The position numbers and the translations under genes were made by a program. The notes under the pieces were generated by a model. The model did not search any database, was not told where the DNA came from, and saw only the letters and a list, made by a program, of their open reading frames with translations. This document shows positions 25,201 to 37,345 of a DNA stretch of 64,000 nt, one piece after another. Every line of letters begins with the position of its first letter. Position 1 is the first letter of the stretch. Source of the stretch: Hydractinia symbiolongicarpus (lineage: Eukaryota; Cnidaria; Hydrozoa; Anthoathecata; Hydractiniidae); the NCBI RefSeq assembly GCF_029227915.1, contig NC_079878.1:12402001-12466000 (forward strand), read 5' to 3'.

Positions 25201-28200
25201 CAGCAGGTTGTTATCTATAACTTTGCTGAAGTTTCTCTGTATAACTTCATGCCATCATGATCCGAATTACTACCAAACGTCTTTAAGCGATCCCACGCCC
25301 AACAAAATTTTTCAAGTGCTCAATATTTTCGGGAGACTCTAAACGAAATCTTTAGAAATATTTAAGAACCCATGTAAAAAAATGAAAACAAATGAGTGAC
25401 CAGAGTGTTATTTCAAATTAATTTAATTTAATGTAAACTGTGTCTAGTCTTACAGACTGGATTCGCTTGAAGAAATTTTCTAATTTATTTAGGTGTTGGT
25501 GGCAGTGTTTTATTATTTTTGTGAATTTTGTTAATTATCTTTCTTTACTCGTTGTGAACATTTTCTTAAATTGCAGAGTATGGCATCCACATGGTCACGT
25601 GTTTCAGCCTCAAACTCAGCTCCCTCTTTGGCAGAAATCCAACGATTGCAAGAACGAAAAGAGGCCGAGCTACAAGAGCACATGAAAGCGATTCAACAGC
25701 ACGAATTGATGCAACAACAAAAGAGAGCTTTAGCAGCAAGTTGGGCGCAGCATCAAGGGTACGTGGCATGTTACTTTTAGGAATGAAATCTTTAAAATAT
25801 GGTGTAATCCGACATGTTGATTTTTCCTTTCCTTAATTTTCTTGCCCATAATTTGTAAATGCAACGTATCTCCTCTGACAGGCATCAGTAACACATGCTA
25901 ATCCATTGTTGTTTATTTTCAGATACCAGCAGCAACAACAACAAAAAGTTAAATCTTTGATCGACATTCAAGCTGAGGAAGCAAAGAAAGTAATGCAGCA
26001 GCAACACATAAAACAACAGCATCAACTGAAGCAACAACAGCAGCAGGCTCGACAGCAACAACAGGTATATAAGTTAGCTTGCACTCCTTGTCATATAAAC
26101 GCTTGTCCAGGGAAAACCTAAATTAAGATGTTAAAATATTAAAAAAAACAGTTAATATAACTAATACTAACTAATAGAATTTAATGGAGTTTTATGTTGA
26201 CAGTGGTTGTAGTATGTTTTCACAAATACCTGCTCTGCTCTTTTCCGTATTCATATATGCTAAATCTTTCCATGCGTGTTCTTTGTGAGCACAAAGAGCG
26301 GAATACAAACAATGAAATTTACTCAGGGCTACAACTCGCTGCCATGGAATGCTGCTGGTCAACCGATCCACGCTAAACCCAACAAACCGGACTCAAACGC
26401 TATGTTTTGGGACGATGTTATCGGGTTGCCATCAAGAGTGAATGGTTCTATGAACAACCAACCAAAGGCGCAACAACAGAGAAAAGCTTACAGGTGAGTT
26501 TAGGTGATATGTTTGCGATGTTAGCATAATGGCAGACACTGTTAGCTACATTGTGGTGTACGCAAAGCACGTATTAATTTTTTTTGCATTAAATATATTT
26601 TTACATGCTATAAACAAAAAGAAAGTAATTCTAGCAACTAGCGTATTAGAGAAAATATTTTCGGAAATCTGTTGCAATTATTAATTTGGCGTTTCAGGGT
26701 GGTGCGAAAACGAAATTGGTGATCTGTTTATAAAAATAATTGGATTAGTATTTACATGAGCTTACATAGTTCCCTGAAACAAATTATAAGTTTTTTACAT
26801 TTTGATTTCTTAGTGATTTTCCTCCAGTATCAACGATGAATAAAATGAACAAACGAGACATCAAAGAGCAGGTAAAGCGTACTGTTCATTTATCTGCGGC
26901 TGAATATGATGTGAAAAAAATGATCGGGAATAACTTATTGTCTTTGATTTTTTGGCACAAATTATGTTCCGTACCAAAAATGAAGTACTCAAAGATGCAA
27001 ATTCGTGTGTAGTTATTAAAATGTGGAAGCGTCCAGTCTGTTATTCATAATGGTATAACATTTTCTCTCTAAAAATAACTGATTTGTAGTTTTTTCACCT
27101 GTTCATCAGAAGGGTGAAGATATGAGAAGCTTTTTTTGGCTAATCCAAGCCTTTTAGAATGCTTTTAAATTTTCACCTCTATTTTAGGAAACTTCTTGAT
27201 TCATTTTGTAAATTCATGTCTGAACACTGTATATACGTGTATTTATTTTTTAGGAAATTGTTAACAGGATATTTCAAGCACCAACGCCAAGTTCAGACTT
27301 TGTGAACTGGGTTGAACGAAATTTACCTGCTGTCAAGAGAGCTATCGATGGTAAGTATGTTTTGTGTTGTGAAAAAAATTTGAATTTAAAATTACCTTGT
27401 GAAGTTACGTGTTTTAAATGGCGTGCATTTCTTTTAGTGCCGACTGTTGTATCCTTTCTTCAAGATATTGAATCACCTTATGAGGTAATGATTTCAATTA
27501 TTATGTTGTATCCTATAAACTAAATAATTTGTATGTACAGTTGACCCAGGAAGGTTTTTGGCGCCTGGGTTTCAGATAGTAGCAATAGATGACAGGTAGT
27601 CGGGTTGTTAAACACCTAATGAAAAAGAAGTGAAATTTATATATGGATTCTTCCGGGTCTCCAGAAATTGTTCTATTTTTTATCTTATTTCTTATATTTT
27701 CAGACCTGATGGTAGAGGTGTTTATATATATATAAAAAGCTAGGACACCGGACACATTTTTTAACTCTAAGGGCGCTTTATAAAAATTTCCAAAACATTT
27801 TCTACGTTGCAGGAATTTGCAGTGACCCACGGTTGGAAAGTCAGTTTAATCCTTTCTCATTCTGTGTCCTCTCACGGAAAAACACAGCAGAAGGCTACGT
27901 CCCCTGCAGTCTCACGTGTACGCCATTTCCCTCCCTTGTGCAATGATGAGTTAAACAAATTTAATTCACTCCAAAAATATAACTAAAGTTTTCTTTGTTT
28001 TCTTGTTACAGATTCACGAATACATGCGCACATATCTGGGTGACAGCAAGGAACAGAAAGAATTCGTGCGAGAATTTCTGGAACGTCGTAATAAAACTGA
28101 TCCAAACCAACAAAGTGTTAGTAACTTCGCTTCAGCCAGCCGTTATGCTGCTTATAAGTGAATACTTTTGTTCTTCAATGCTTTTTATTCTCATTTTAAG

Positions 28201-28773
28201 AGCGAGGCAGGCACGTTGTAGACTCGATTTTTACCCTCCTTTGGAAAAGTTTTTATAAATAACTGCCATAATAATCAGATTTGATTTTAGTATTTTATTT
28301 GTGTTCTGTATTAAAAATCTTTGAAGATCGACTAAAAATGGTGTTTTATAAGGAACATCTGCATCAATAACTACTTTTATACCTAAAAAGAAAAAGCTAC
28401 TGTATTACTCTGCCTGAGCCAAAAATCTTATATTTCTTATAAAAAAAGGAATGTTAATTTGCGAGTTTTGGGAGAAAATTTAGTGCTGTGTCTGCTTGTT
28501 AGTTGTTAGGTAACGAAACCTTGTTGCTGAAACTTCCAGTTTTTTGTTTAGGCAAAGAAACTACCAGGAAAGGTAATGGACAATAAACAATCGGCTGCCG
28601 GTACGCCAGACGACGATGGCTTTGAAGATGTAAAGAAAAACAAGAAGAAGAAGAAAATGCAGAAAGTAAATCCTAACCTCCTCGGATTCCAATGCAATGC
28701 TGCTCCAGAAATTTTAAATCGAGAAGGAGAAGTTGAAAGCGTGGCTACTGCAGTTGCGAAAGGGAAGAAATAA
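15387..28773 (+). CDS. Gigyf: GIGYF orthologue (GYF-domain translational repressor), complete, 26 coding exons
   Basis: Twenty-six exons join with canonical splice sites and consistent phase into 3495 bases, encoding 1164 residues plus TAA. Order of parts: start FGPQW; 4EHP-binding motif near residues 34-47; Arg/Gly-rich segment ~86-130; LPEWC ~261-265; acidic/Asn-rich linker; GYF domain ~477-534; Gln-rich helices; conserved C-terminal block ~1009-1164. The same order is found in animal GIGYF1/2, which are about 1000-1300 residues. In animals GIGYF recruits the cap-binding repressor 4EHP and, through GYF contacts with Pro-rich peptides, links it to mRNA-silencing and stalled-ribosome factors in the cytosol. 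No break was found. Two ATGs in tandem start exon 1; the first is used here, and an upstream untranslated exon is likely. Confidence 0.95.
16507..17525 (+). CDS. Gigyf: GIGYF exons 3-6: Arg/Gly-rich segment
   Basis: Exons 16507-16606, 16714-16798, 17166-17227 and 17349-17525. They encode CLIGGVNSLLVLKMTGRGG, then MRGRGGMRGGRGRGRGDYSL, a Ser-rich DTYGQRSWADS, FHRPVGRGESLEGG and a Trp-containing NKPWTGKKG stretch. The VNS-x-x-VL-x-x-TGRGG order matches vertebrate GIGYF. RG boxes suggest RNA contact or methylation; that is inference. Confidence 0.9.
17748..18071 (+). CDS. Gigyf: GIGYF exons 7-8: LPEWC segment
   Basis: Exon 7 (17748-17932) encodes NWRDAKDN..., SWSRMQNNAESDLPEWCMDD and FDASGQFRAFK. 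The LPEWC-x-(D/E)-D and FD-(S/A)-SG-x-F pair is a hallmark of GIGYF proteins and lies in the part known to contact DDX6-type helicases. Exon 8 (18033-18071) adds 13 acidic residues. Its donor gtttgt is weaker than most here. Confidence 0.9.
18109..19034. mobile_element. Fold-back/MITE-like element in GIGYF intron 8
   Basis: Imperfect inverted ends, gggaccgtctcaaaatgttc at 18110 and its reverse complement (gaacattttgagacgatccc) at 19014-19033, bound about 925 bp. The interior is crowded with ttcgtat / atacgaa in both orientations and has no coding frame. A different-looking inner block at about 18448-18610 holds three diverged copies of a ~57-base unit around gatcgtagaaagcgaaaagatc. Target duplication is unclear (tta on both sides). 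The family is not identified. Confidence 0.7.
19181..19199. repeat. G19 homopolymer
   Basis: Nineteen consecutive G bases lie in GIGYF intron 8, in otherwise AT-rich DNA. Similar runs occur at 36951-36966, 44600-44609 and 62369-62381. Exact length should be treated as approximate, since such runs are error prone in assemblies. Confidence 0.8.
19434..20336 (+). CDS. Gigyf: GIGYF exons 9-11: acidic linker and GYF domain
   Basis: Exon 9 (19434-19995) is the longest, 187 codons: Lys/Glu/Asn-rich linker, then DEDYELNLDHITSMVAKLDD, then the GYF start DWIYRDPQGEIQ. Exon 10 (20080-20181) encodes GPFNNDEMLEWFKAGYFTMG and VRRVCDEMFLPL. Exon 11 (20272-20336) encodes GDVIKLWSRVPF. Present are the family signature W-x-Y-x-D-P-x-G-x-x-x-G-P-F, then M-x-x-W-x-x-x-G-Y-F. 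GYF domains bind Pro-Pro-Gly-Phi peptides. The domain is split by two phase-1 introns. Confidence 0.95.
20337..22175. other. GIGYF intron 11, 1.84 kb
   Basis: This is the longest intron of the gene. It is AT-rich, with no recognisable exon or element. Open frames present here are short and show no conserved motif. Confidence 0.6.
22176..24200 (+). CDS. Gigyf: GIGYF exons 12-17: first Gln-rich block and linkers
   Basis: Exons 22176-22337, 22452-22536, 22638-22695, 22943-23003, 23489-23578 and 24108-24200. Exon 12 is a pure Gln/Leu helix (MLLQHQQAQQNQLQQQ and on), as follows the GYF domain in animal homologues. Exons 13-14 carry LSVWGDSS and SPWTPTQEQNAWSL, Trp-containing motifs of the kind found after the Gln block in GIGYF. 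Exons 16-17 are acidic then strongly basic (KKKNKKKSKNK), a possible nuclear or RNA-contact signal (inference). Confidence 0.9.
24943..26064 (+). CDS. Gigyf: GIGYF exons 18-20: Gln-rich coiled coil
   Basis: Exons 24943-25206, 25577-25758 and 25923-26064. Exon 18 is an 88-codon Gln/Glu/Lys helix ending in a nine-Gln run. Exon 19 has STWSRVSASNSAPSLAEIQR, matching the S-x-W...SLAEIQ(R/K)L motif of vertebrate GIGYF. Exon 20 has KSLIDIQAEEAKKVMQQQ, matching KSLLEIQ-type sequence. The CAR/CAA tracts make this part prone to length polymorphism. Confidence 0.92.
26297..28773 (+). CDS. Gigyf: GIGYF exons 21-26: conserved C-terminal region
   Basis: Exons 26297-26493, 26814-26871, 27254-27350, 27438-27484, 28012-28116 and 28552-28773. 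Conserved marks: AMFWDDVI, FVNWVERNL, VPTVVSFLQDIESPYE, IHEYMRTYLGDSKEQKEF, REFLERRNK and, near the end, KKKKKMQKVNPNLLGF. Vertebrate GIGYF has the same series and a basic run before LLGF. Exon 25 must end at 28116 (donor gttagt) to keep frame. The protein ends AVAKGKK with TAA at 28771-28773. Confidence 0.93.
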
Positions 28774-31008
28774 AGGCTGATATTATTTTTTTTATATTTT
28801 CGTTATCATTTTTCTTGGGGCAGCAATTCATGATTTTCTGAACAATGTTCACATTTTTTTATCAGATCTAGAAAAACAGGCTCAATAAATTTTCTCGTTT
28901 ATATTTCGTTATTCCTAACATTAAACTTGATCTTCGACACTCTGTTTCGCGTTTTTATCTTACGTTCTTCGTTGTTTTGTGTGGTGGTGTAAATGTATTT
29001 GTTACTTTTTTCCTTTCCTTTTAGTGCAGTTGTTTTTTTTGTCATATAGAGACGGGTTTTACTTCTAAAATAGAAGCATCTAGTACATCAATAATCATCA
29101 TCATTAGTTTGTTGTTTTCTCTCATTTTAAACGGCGTATGATCCTATGGTTCTTGTTTCATCACATTGTACAGATATTATTGGCTTGTCATTATTATAAA
29201 ACGATAAAAATCGATTGCTTTCTTATCGTTACTCGAAAGCAATCGATAGCTTACTTTAGTTTTAATAATCTAACTATATAATGGAGATATATTCGACACG
29301 ATCCGTGATAATACTTGTTAGCGTTACTTTTGTATATATTCACCGGATAAAATGTCAGTAACGAAACATTTTTTTTATTTTATGCCACTTCAAATTGTTT
29401 TATTTGTATCCATGGAAGTAACTTTCTGGTACACATAACCCATGTATGACTTTTCGTTATTGTGCGTAAAGGTCTTTTGTAAGTAAAAGTGAAAAGTTCG
29501 AGTTTAAACCATCTTTTTTGAGTTTTTATATAGGTACGCATTTAATCACTTTACTTCCAGTTTCTTTCAGTGTTTTTACTGATAGGAGCTAATAAACTTC
29601 CTGTTGACGAGGTTGTTTTTATGTTGTGTTATTGTTTTTCATCCGGACCAGACTGTTTATAGATGATGGAAAAATAAAACAGAGCATATAAAAGTGCATT
29701 TTTATTTCCTCGTCCTTTCTTACGTATGAACTGAACCCATCTGCAAGTGATTTGTTTGTTTGTTAAACCAAGATGTCTACTCTGTCAGGAATGACAGTGA
29801 TTTCCATAATATTTTCAAAATGTCAGCAAACAAGTCAGAAATTAAGTAATTTCATTCATTTTTCCAGGAAAATGTCAAGAATTTCAGGGTTGGGTCAATC
29901 AGAACTATTTTTATTTTAGAAAATATTAATTGAATTTTAAGTCTGTTTTTTAGCATTAATTTTGTACAATTTGATGCCCTTTACTTAGATTTGCAATGTC
30001 CTGCTGGGTCTCCTGGTTAGATCTTATACAATAGAGCATCAGGCAAAAATACTAAAGACACTGGAGCTCGGTTGAATGTTGCTGAGTCAGGGAATTGCTT
30101 ATCTTTTTTATCTAACCTCGTTTCCAAGGCTTGCTAGGTTTTTAGGTTAAGTTCCAATATAAAAAACATGACCAGCCCTTGGGGCGAAAATGTTTATCAA
30201 TCGATGTAAATAAAAATTTTAAAAGACTGAAAACGAAAAAAAGCGAAGATGTTTATTAACGATTTTGCACGATTAGAAGCGCGTCTTGCTTGCAAGCAGG
30301 ACATTCCGATTTTAAATTTTTGTTACGTTTTAAAACCCCTTAAAACAGGACGATCTTGGTTAAAAACTTTAAGTAAAAAATATATATATCTATAAAGAAC
30401 AACCTCTTCCCCACAGCTTTTTTGTCTTTCTTATAATCTCAGACTGTGAGAAAAGAAAAGAATACAATGGTGTCAAAAAGAGTCCTGGGGTCAAGGTAGT
30501 CGGAAGGAATCAGCTAAAAGACGCGATGCTTACGGCGGTAGCTTTCTCCTTCATTTAAAACAACTTTCTTCGCAGGATTAATTAAACTTTTCATGAAATG
30601 CTCGATCAATCTTAATTCTTAATTGATTTAAAAATGAAGTATTTGTTAGTAACATTGAAAATAGAAGAAAATATTCAGATTTATCCCATGAACGTTTTTT
30701 TGAGACACATCCTCTCCCGTGCATTTGTATCGTTTTGACATCGGAACGGCTTATAAACGGGCCTAAATCGAAATGGAATAATTGCGTTCCGTTTACAAAA
30801 ACGGGACGTACTACTTTGTAGAAACGGGCTGGCTCCACTTACGGGAAGCACTTCATGGAAGGATCCATTTAGTCTGTGAATATGTCGTATCCGACATTGT
30901 CGTATTCTTCCAACGACATCCGACACACGACGTTAAGCAATTTATCAACGCCGTAATGTTGTTAACACATAATACTGCCTACTATACATACTACTGCCTA
31001 GCATAATA
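28774..31008. other. GIGYF 3' UTR and intergenic region
   Basis: No coding exon recognised. Contains the two polyadenylation signals noted above, a perfect 14-base inverted repeat (gcaatcga...) near 29215-29245, and a tcttgcttgcaagcaggaca block near 30283-30303. The sequence from 30430 to 31000 is less AT-rich, with two overlapping minus-strand frames of no recognisable family; I would not call them genes. Confidence 0.45.
28884..28889 (+). terminator. Candidate GIGYF polyadenylation signal
   Basis: A canonical AATAAA lies 111 bases after the stop codon, followed by T-rich sequence. A second AATAAA at 29673-29678 could serve a longer 3' UTR. Confidence 0.45.
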
Positions 31009-34000
31009 TCTTTGTAATATACAGTAATACAGTGTAGTACATAGTAATATCCCGTATTTTACACTGTATTACTTTGTAGTATTCGGTAATATACTGTAAT
31101 ACCTTGTAGTATTCGGTAATACACTGTAATGCCTTGTAGTATTCAGTAATACACTGTAATACCTTGTAGTATTCGGTAATACACTGTAATACCTTGTAGT
31201 ATTCAGTAATACACTGTAATACCTTGTAGTATTCGGTAATACACTGTAATGCCTTGTAGTATTCAGTAATACACTGTAATACCTTGTAGTATTCGGTAAT
31301 ACACTGTAATACCTTGTAGTATTCAGTAATACACTGTAATACCTTGTAGTATTCGGTAATATACTGTAATACCTTGTAGTATTCGGTAATACACTGTAAT
31401 GCCTTGTAGTATTCAGTAATACACTGTAATACCTTGTAGTATTCGGTAATACACTGTAATACCTTGTAGTATTCAGTAATACACTGTAATACCTTGTAGT
31501 ATTCGGTAATACACTGTAATACCTTGTAGTACACTGTAATACCTTGTAATATTCGGTAGTATACTGTAATACCTTGTAGTATTTAGTAATACACTGTAAT
31601 ACCTTGTAGTATTCAGTAATACACTGTAATACTTTGTAGTATTCAGTAATACACTGTAATACCTTGTAGTATTCAGTAATACACTGTAATACCTTGTAGT
31701 ACACTGTAATACCTTGTAATATTCGGTAGTATACTGTAATACTTTGTAGTATTCAGTAATACACTGTAATACCTTGTAGTACACTGTAATACCTTGTAAT
31801 ATTCGGTAGTATACTGTAATACCTTGTAGTACACTGTAATACCTTGTAGTATTCGGTAATATACTGTAATGCCTTGTAGTATTCAGTAATACACTGTAAT
31901 ACCTTGTAGTATTCAGTAATACACTGTAATACCTTGTAGTATTCGGTAATATACTGTAATGCCTTGTAGTATTCGGTAATACACTGTAATACCTTGTAGT
32001 ATTCAGTAATACACTGTAGTACTTAGTAATATACTGTAATATTTTGTAGTATTCAGTAATACACTGTAATACCTTGTAGTACACTGTAATACCTTGTAAT
32101 ATTCGGTAGTATACTGTAATACCTTGTAGTACACTGTAATACCTTGTAATATTCGGTAGTATACTGTAATACCTTGTAGTATTCAGTAATACACTGTAAT
32201 ACCTTGTAGTATTCAGTAATACACTGTAATACCTTGTAGTACACTGTAATACCTTGTAATATTCGGTAGTATACTGTAATACCTTGTAGTACACTGTAAT
32301 ACCTTGTAATATTCGGTAGTATACTGTAATACCTTGTAGTATTCAGTAATACACTGTAATACCTTGTAGTATTCAGTAATACACTGTAATACCTTGTAGT
32401 ACACTGTAATACCTTGTAATATTCGGTAGTATACTGTAATACCTTGTAGTACACTGTAATACCTTGTAATATTCGGTAGTATACTGTAATACCTTGTAGT
32501 ATTCGGTAATATACTGTAATGCCTTGTAGTATTCAGTAATACACTGTAATGCCTTGTAGTATTCGGTAATACACTGTAATACCTTGTAGTATTCAGTAAT
32601 ACACTGTAGTACTTAGTAATATACTGTAATATTTTGTAGTATTCAGTAATACACTGTAATACCTTGTAGTACACTGTAATACCTTGTAATATTCGGTAGT
32701 ATACTGTAATACCTTGTAGTACACTGTAATACCTTGTAATATTCGGTAGTATACTGTAATACCTTGTAGTATTCAGTAATACACTGTAATACCTTGTAGT
32801 ACACTGTAATACCTTGTAATATTCGGTAGTATACTGTAATACCTTGTAGTATTTAGTAATACACTGTAATACCTTGTAGTATTCGGTAATATACTGTAAT
32901 GCCTTGTAGTATTCAGTAATACACTGTAATACCTTGTAGTATTCAGTAATACACTGTAATACCTTGTAGTATTCAGTAATACACTGTAATACCTTGTAGT
33001 ATTCGGTAATATACTGTAATGCCTTGTAGTATTCGGTAATACACTGTAATACCTTGTAGTATTCAGTAATACACTGTAGTACTTAGTAATATACTGTAAT
33101 ATTTTGTAGTATTCAGTAATACACTGTAATACCTTGTAGTACACTGTAATACCTTGTAATATTCGGTAGTATACTGTAATACCTTGTAGTACACTGTAAT
33201 ACCTTGTAATATTCGGTAATATACTGTAATGCCTTGTAGTATTCAGTAATACACTGTAATACCTTGTAGTATTCAGTAATACACTGTAATACCTTGTAGT
33301 ATTCGGTAATATACTGTAATGCCTTGTAGTATTCGGTAATACACTGTAATACCTTGTAGTATTCAGTAATACACTGTAGTACTTAGTAATATACTGTAAT
33401 ATTTTGTAGTATTCAGTAATACACTGTAATACCTTGTAGTACACTGTAATACCTTGTAATATTCGGTAGTATACTGTAATACCTTGTAGTACACTGTAAT
33501 ACCTTGTAATATTCGGTAGTATACTGTAATACCTTGTAGTATTCAGTAATACACTGTAATACCTTGTAGTATTCAGTAATACACTGTAATACCTTGTAGT
33601 ACACTGTAATACCTTGTAATATTCGGTAGTATACTGTAATACCTTGTAGTACACTGTAATACCTTGTAATATTCGGTAGTATACTGTAATACCTTGTAGT
33701 ATTCAGTAATACACTGTAATACCTTGTAGTATTCAGTAATACACTGTAATACCTTGTAGTACACTGTAATACCTTGTAATATTCGGTAGTATACTGTAAT
33801 ACCTTGTAGTACACTGTAATACCTTGTAATATTCGGTAGTATACTGTAATACCTTGTAGTATTCGGTAATATACTGTAATGCCTTGTAGTATTCAGTAAT
33901 ACACTGTAATGCCTTGTAGTATTCGGTAATACACTGTAATACCTTGTAGTATTCAGTAATACACTGTAGTACTTAGTAATATACTGTAATATTTTGTAGT

Positions 34001-35972
34001 ATTCAGTAATACACTGTAATACCTTGTAGTACACTGTAATACCTTGTAATATTCGGTAGTATACTGTAATACCTTGTAGTACACTGTAATACCTTGTAAT
34101 ATTCGGTAGTATACTGTAATACCTTGTAGTATTCAGTAATACACTGTAATACCTTGTAGTACACTGTAATACCTTGTAATATTCGGTAGTATACTGTAAT
34201 ACCTTGTAGTATTTAGTAATACACTGTAATACCTTGTAGTATTCGGTAATATACTGTAATGCCTTGTAGTATTCAGTAATACACTGTAATACCTTGTAGT
34301 ATTCAGTAATACACTGTAATACCTTGTAGTATTCAGTAATACACTGTAATACCTTGTAGTATTCGGTAATATACTGTAATGCCTTGTAGTATTCGGTAAT
34401 ACACTGTAATACCTTGTAGTACACTGTAATACCTTGTAATATTCGGTAGTATACTGTAATACCTTGTAGTACACTGTAATACCTTGTAATATTCGGTAGT
34501 ATACTGTAATACCTTGTAGTATTCAGTAATACACTGTAATACCTTGTAGTATTCAGTAATACACTGTAATACCTTGTAGTACACTGTAATACCTTGTAAT
34601 ATTCGGTAGTATACTGTAATACCTTGTAGTACACTGTAATACCTTGTAATATTCGGTAGTATACTGTAATACCTTGTAGTATTCGGTAATATACTGTAAT
34701 GCCTTGTAGTATTCAGTAATACACTGTAATGCCTTGTAGTATTCGGTAATACACTGTAATACCTTGTAGTATTCAGTAATACACTGTAGTACTTAGTAAT
34801 ATACTGTAATATTTTGTAGTATTCAGTAATACACTGTAATACCTTGTAGTACACTGTAATACCTTGTAATATTCGGTAGTATACTGTAATACCTTGTAGT
34901 ACACTGTAATACCTTGTAATATTCGGTAGTATACTGTAATACCTTGTAGTATTCAGTAATACACTGTAATACCTTGTAGTACACTGTAATACCTTGTAAT
35001 ATTCGGTAGTATACTGTAATACCTTCTAGTATTTAGTAATACACTGTAATACCTTGTAGTATTCGGTAATATACTGTAATGCCTTGTAGTATTCAGTAAT
35101 ACACTGTAATACCTTGTAGTATTCAGTAATACACTGTAATACCTTGTAGTATTCAGTAATACACTGTAATACCTTGTAGTATTCGGTAATATACTGTAAT
35201 GCCTTGTAGTATTCGGTAATACACTGTAATACCTTGTAGTATTCAGTAATACACTGTAGTACTTAGTAATATACTGTAATATTTTGTAGTATTCAGTAAT
35301 ACACTGTAATACCTTGTAGTACACTGTAATACCTTGTAATATTCGGTAGTATACTGTAATACCTTGTAGTACACTGTAATACCTTGTAATATTCGGTAGT
35401 ATACTGTAATTCCTTGTAGTATTTAGTAATACACTGTAATACCTTGTAGTATTCAGTAATACACTGTAGTACTTAGTAATATACTGTAATATTTTGTAGT
35501 ATTCAGTAATACACTGTAATACCTTGTAGTACACTGTAATACCTTGTAATATTCGGTAGTATACTGTAATACCTTGTAGTACACTGTAATACTTTGTAGT
35601 ATTCAGTAATACACTGTAATACCTTGTAGTATTTAGTAATACACTGTAATACCTTGTAGTATTCAGTAATACACTGTAATACTTTGTAGTATTCAGTAAT
35701 ACACTGTAATACCTTGTAGTATTCAGTAATACACTGTAATACCTTGTAGTATTCAGTAATACACTGTAATACTTTGTAGTATTCGGTAATACACTGTAAT
35801 ACCTTGTAGTATTCAGTAATACACTGTAATACCTTGTAGTATTCGGTAGTATACTGTAATACCTTGTAGTATTTATTAATACACTGTAGTACTTAGTAAT
35901 ATACTATAAAACTTTGCAGTACTGTTTAGGTATTTGGTAGTACACTGTAATACTTAGTAATATACCGTAACT
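31009..35972. repeat. Satellite of strictly 10-bp modules (~483 modules)
   Basis: From 31071 to about 35900 every successive ten bases is one of a few related modules: acactGTAat, accttGTAgt, attcaGTAat, attcgGTAat, atactGTAat, acttaGTAat, attttGTAgt, gccttGTAgt. GTA always falls at module bases 6-8, and there is no indel that is not a multiple of ten over 4.8 kb. The commonest arrangement is a 30-bp triplet of modules. A marker pair, acactgtagt then acttagtaat, recurs with the second module at 32021, 32611, 33081, 33381, 33971, 34791, 35261, 35471 and 35891, showing larger copied blocks (for example a 1360-base shift). The long minus-strand Tyr-rich frames are by-products of this composition. 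Confidence 0.95.
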
Positions 35973-36631
35973 AGTCGATATGGTCGGTCCAAAATCCACT
36001 TAGACAGAGAAAAATAACAAAAAGTTGCATTTAACTTTTGATGACGTCAGCACTGTCCTGTTCATATACTTAAAAAATGTTCTTAAAATTTTGTTAACTC
36101 GTAACATCTCAAAATAGCATAAATTTGCATACCCGTCGCCTTCATCGTATAGATCTTGAAACCCTATGGGGTTGAAAAAATTTTTATGACGTCATCAACC
36201 CCTCCACTCCAAAACGGATTTGGGGAATCAGGTTGCGGAAACTTACCCAAATTTGTCCTAGGTGGTCCCTAGTTACCCACACGGTAAAAAATCATTGACG
36301 TCAGCACCTTGTTTCCAAGTAATTTTACCTCAAAGCTATAGGTGCGCTGTAGTGGATTAACAAATTTATTATAGGATATATATTGAAGTTAAAGTAGTGT
36401 TATTGACGTCGCGCCGTAACGACAGAAAACCTAACATATTAGACATACATTTTACGGCAATATTAAAGGAAAATAAACACATTCTCTCAGGCAGAAAAAT
36501 AGAACTTTAATGTGTTTTACTGACAGCAGCTTTGCATTTGTATATCCCTATATCCAAATATTCCTGTATCTGCACCCAGTAACTTGCAGTTGACCTGTCT
36601 TTTTTGGGATACAAAAAGTAACTTGGGTATG
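35973..36631. other. Non-coding region between two tandem arrays
   Basis: It contains four tgacgtca motifs (near 36040, 36188, 36297 and 36402) in a sequence of dispersed-repeat appearance (gtggtccctagttaccca resembles gtggtccctggttatttcc near 9951). No coding capacity seen. Confidence 0.5.
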
Positions 36632-37345
36632 GATGCCGGAATTATTCTGTAGCCTTTATGGCGTTGCCAAACATTTATGCGCCCAGAATGGAAGGGGGTA
36701 CATTACAATTTAGGCATCCATACATGCATTATTCTGTACCCTCTCTGGTGTTGCCAGATATTCATGCGACAAGAACGGGAGGGGATACATTAAAATTCAA
36801 ACATCCATACCTGATTTATTCTGTACGCCCTTTGGTGTTGCCAGATATTTATGCAACCAGATTGGGAGGGGTACATTATAATTCAGACATCCATACTTCA
36901 GTTTTTCTTTACCCTTTATGGCGTTGCCAAACATTTATGCGTCCAGAATAGGGGGGGGGGGGGGGGTACATTCCAATTGCATCCATACCTGAATTATATG
37001 TACCATTTCTGTCGTGGCCGGATATCTATGCGGCAAGAACGGGAGGGGGTACATTAAAATTAAAACACACATACCTGAATTATTCTGTACCCCTTATGGC
37101 GTTGCCAGATATTTATAGGCACAGAAAGGAAAGGGGTACAATGTAATTCAATCATCCATACCTGAATTGTTCTGTCCCTCTATTGCGTTGCCAGCTATTT
37201 ATGCGACCATATTGGCAGGGAGGACATTATAATTCTGGCATCTATACCTGAATTATTCTCTACCCTCTCTGTCGTTGCCAGATACTTGTGCACCATAAAC
37301 AAGAGGGGGGATAAAATAATTCAGGCATCCATGCCTTAATCTTTA
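36632..37345. repeat. ~87-bp tandem repeat, eight copies
   Basis: The core gttgccagatatttatgcg recurs near 36663, 36750, 36837, 36923, 37014, 37101, 37187 and 37274. Each copy also has a gagggggtacatta block and catccatacctgaattattc. Copies are clearly diverged, so the array is older than the 10-bp satellite. The G-rich block of the copy around 36951 has grown into a 16-G run. Confidence 0.9.
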
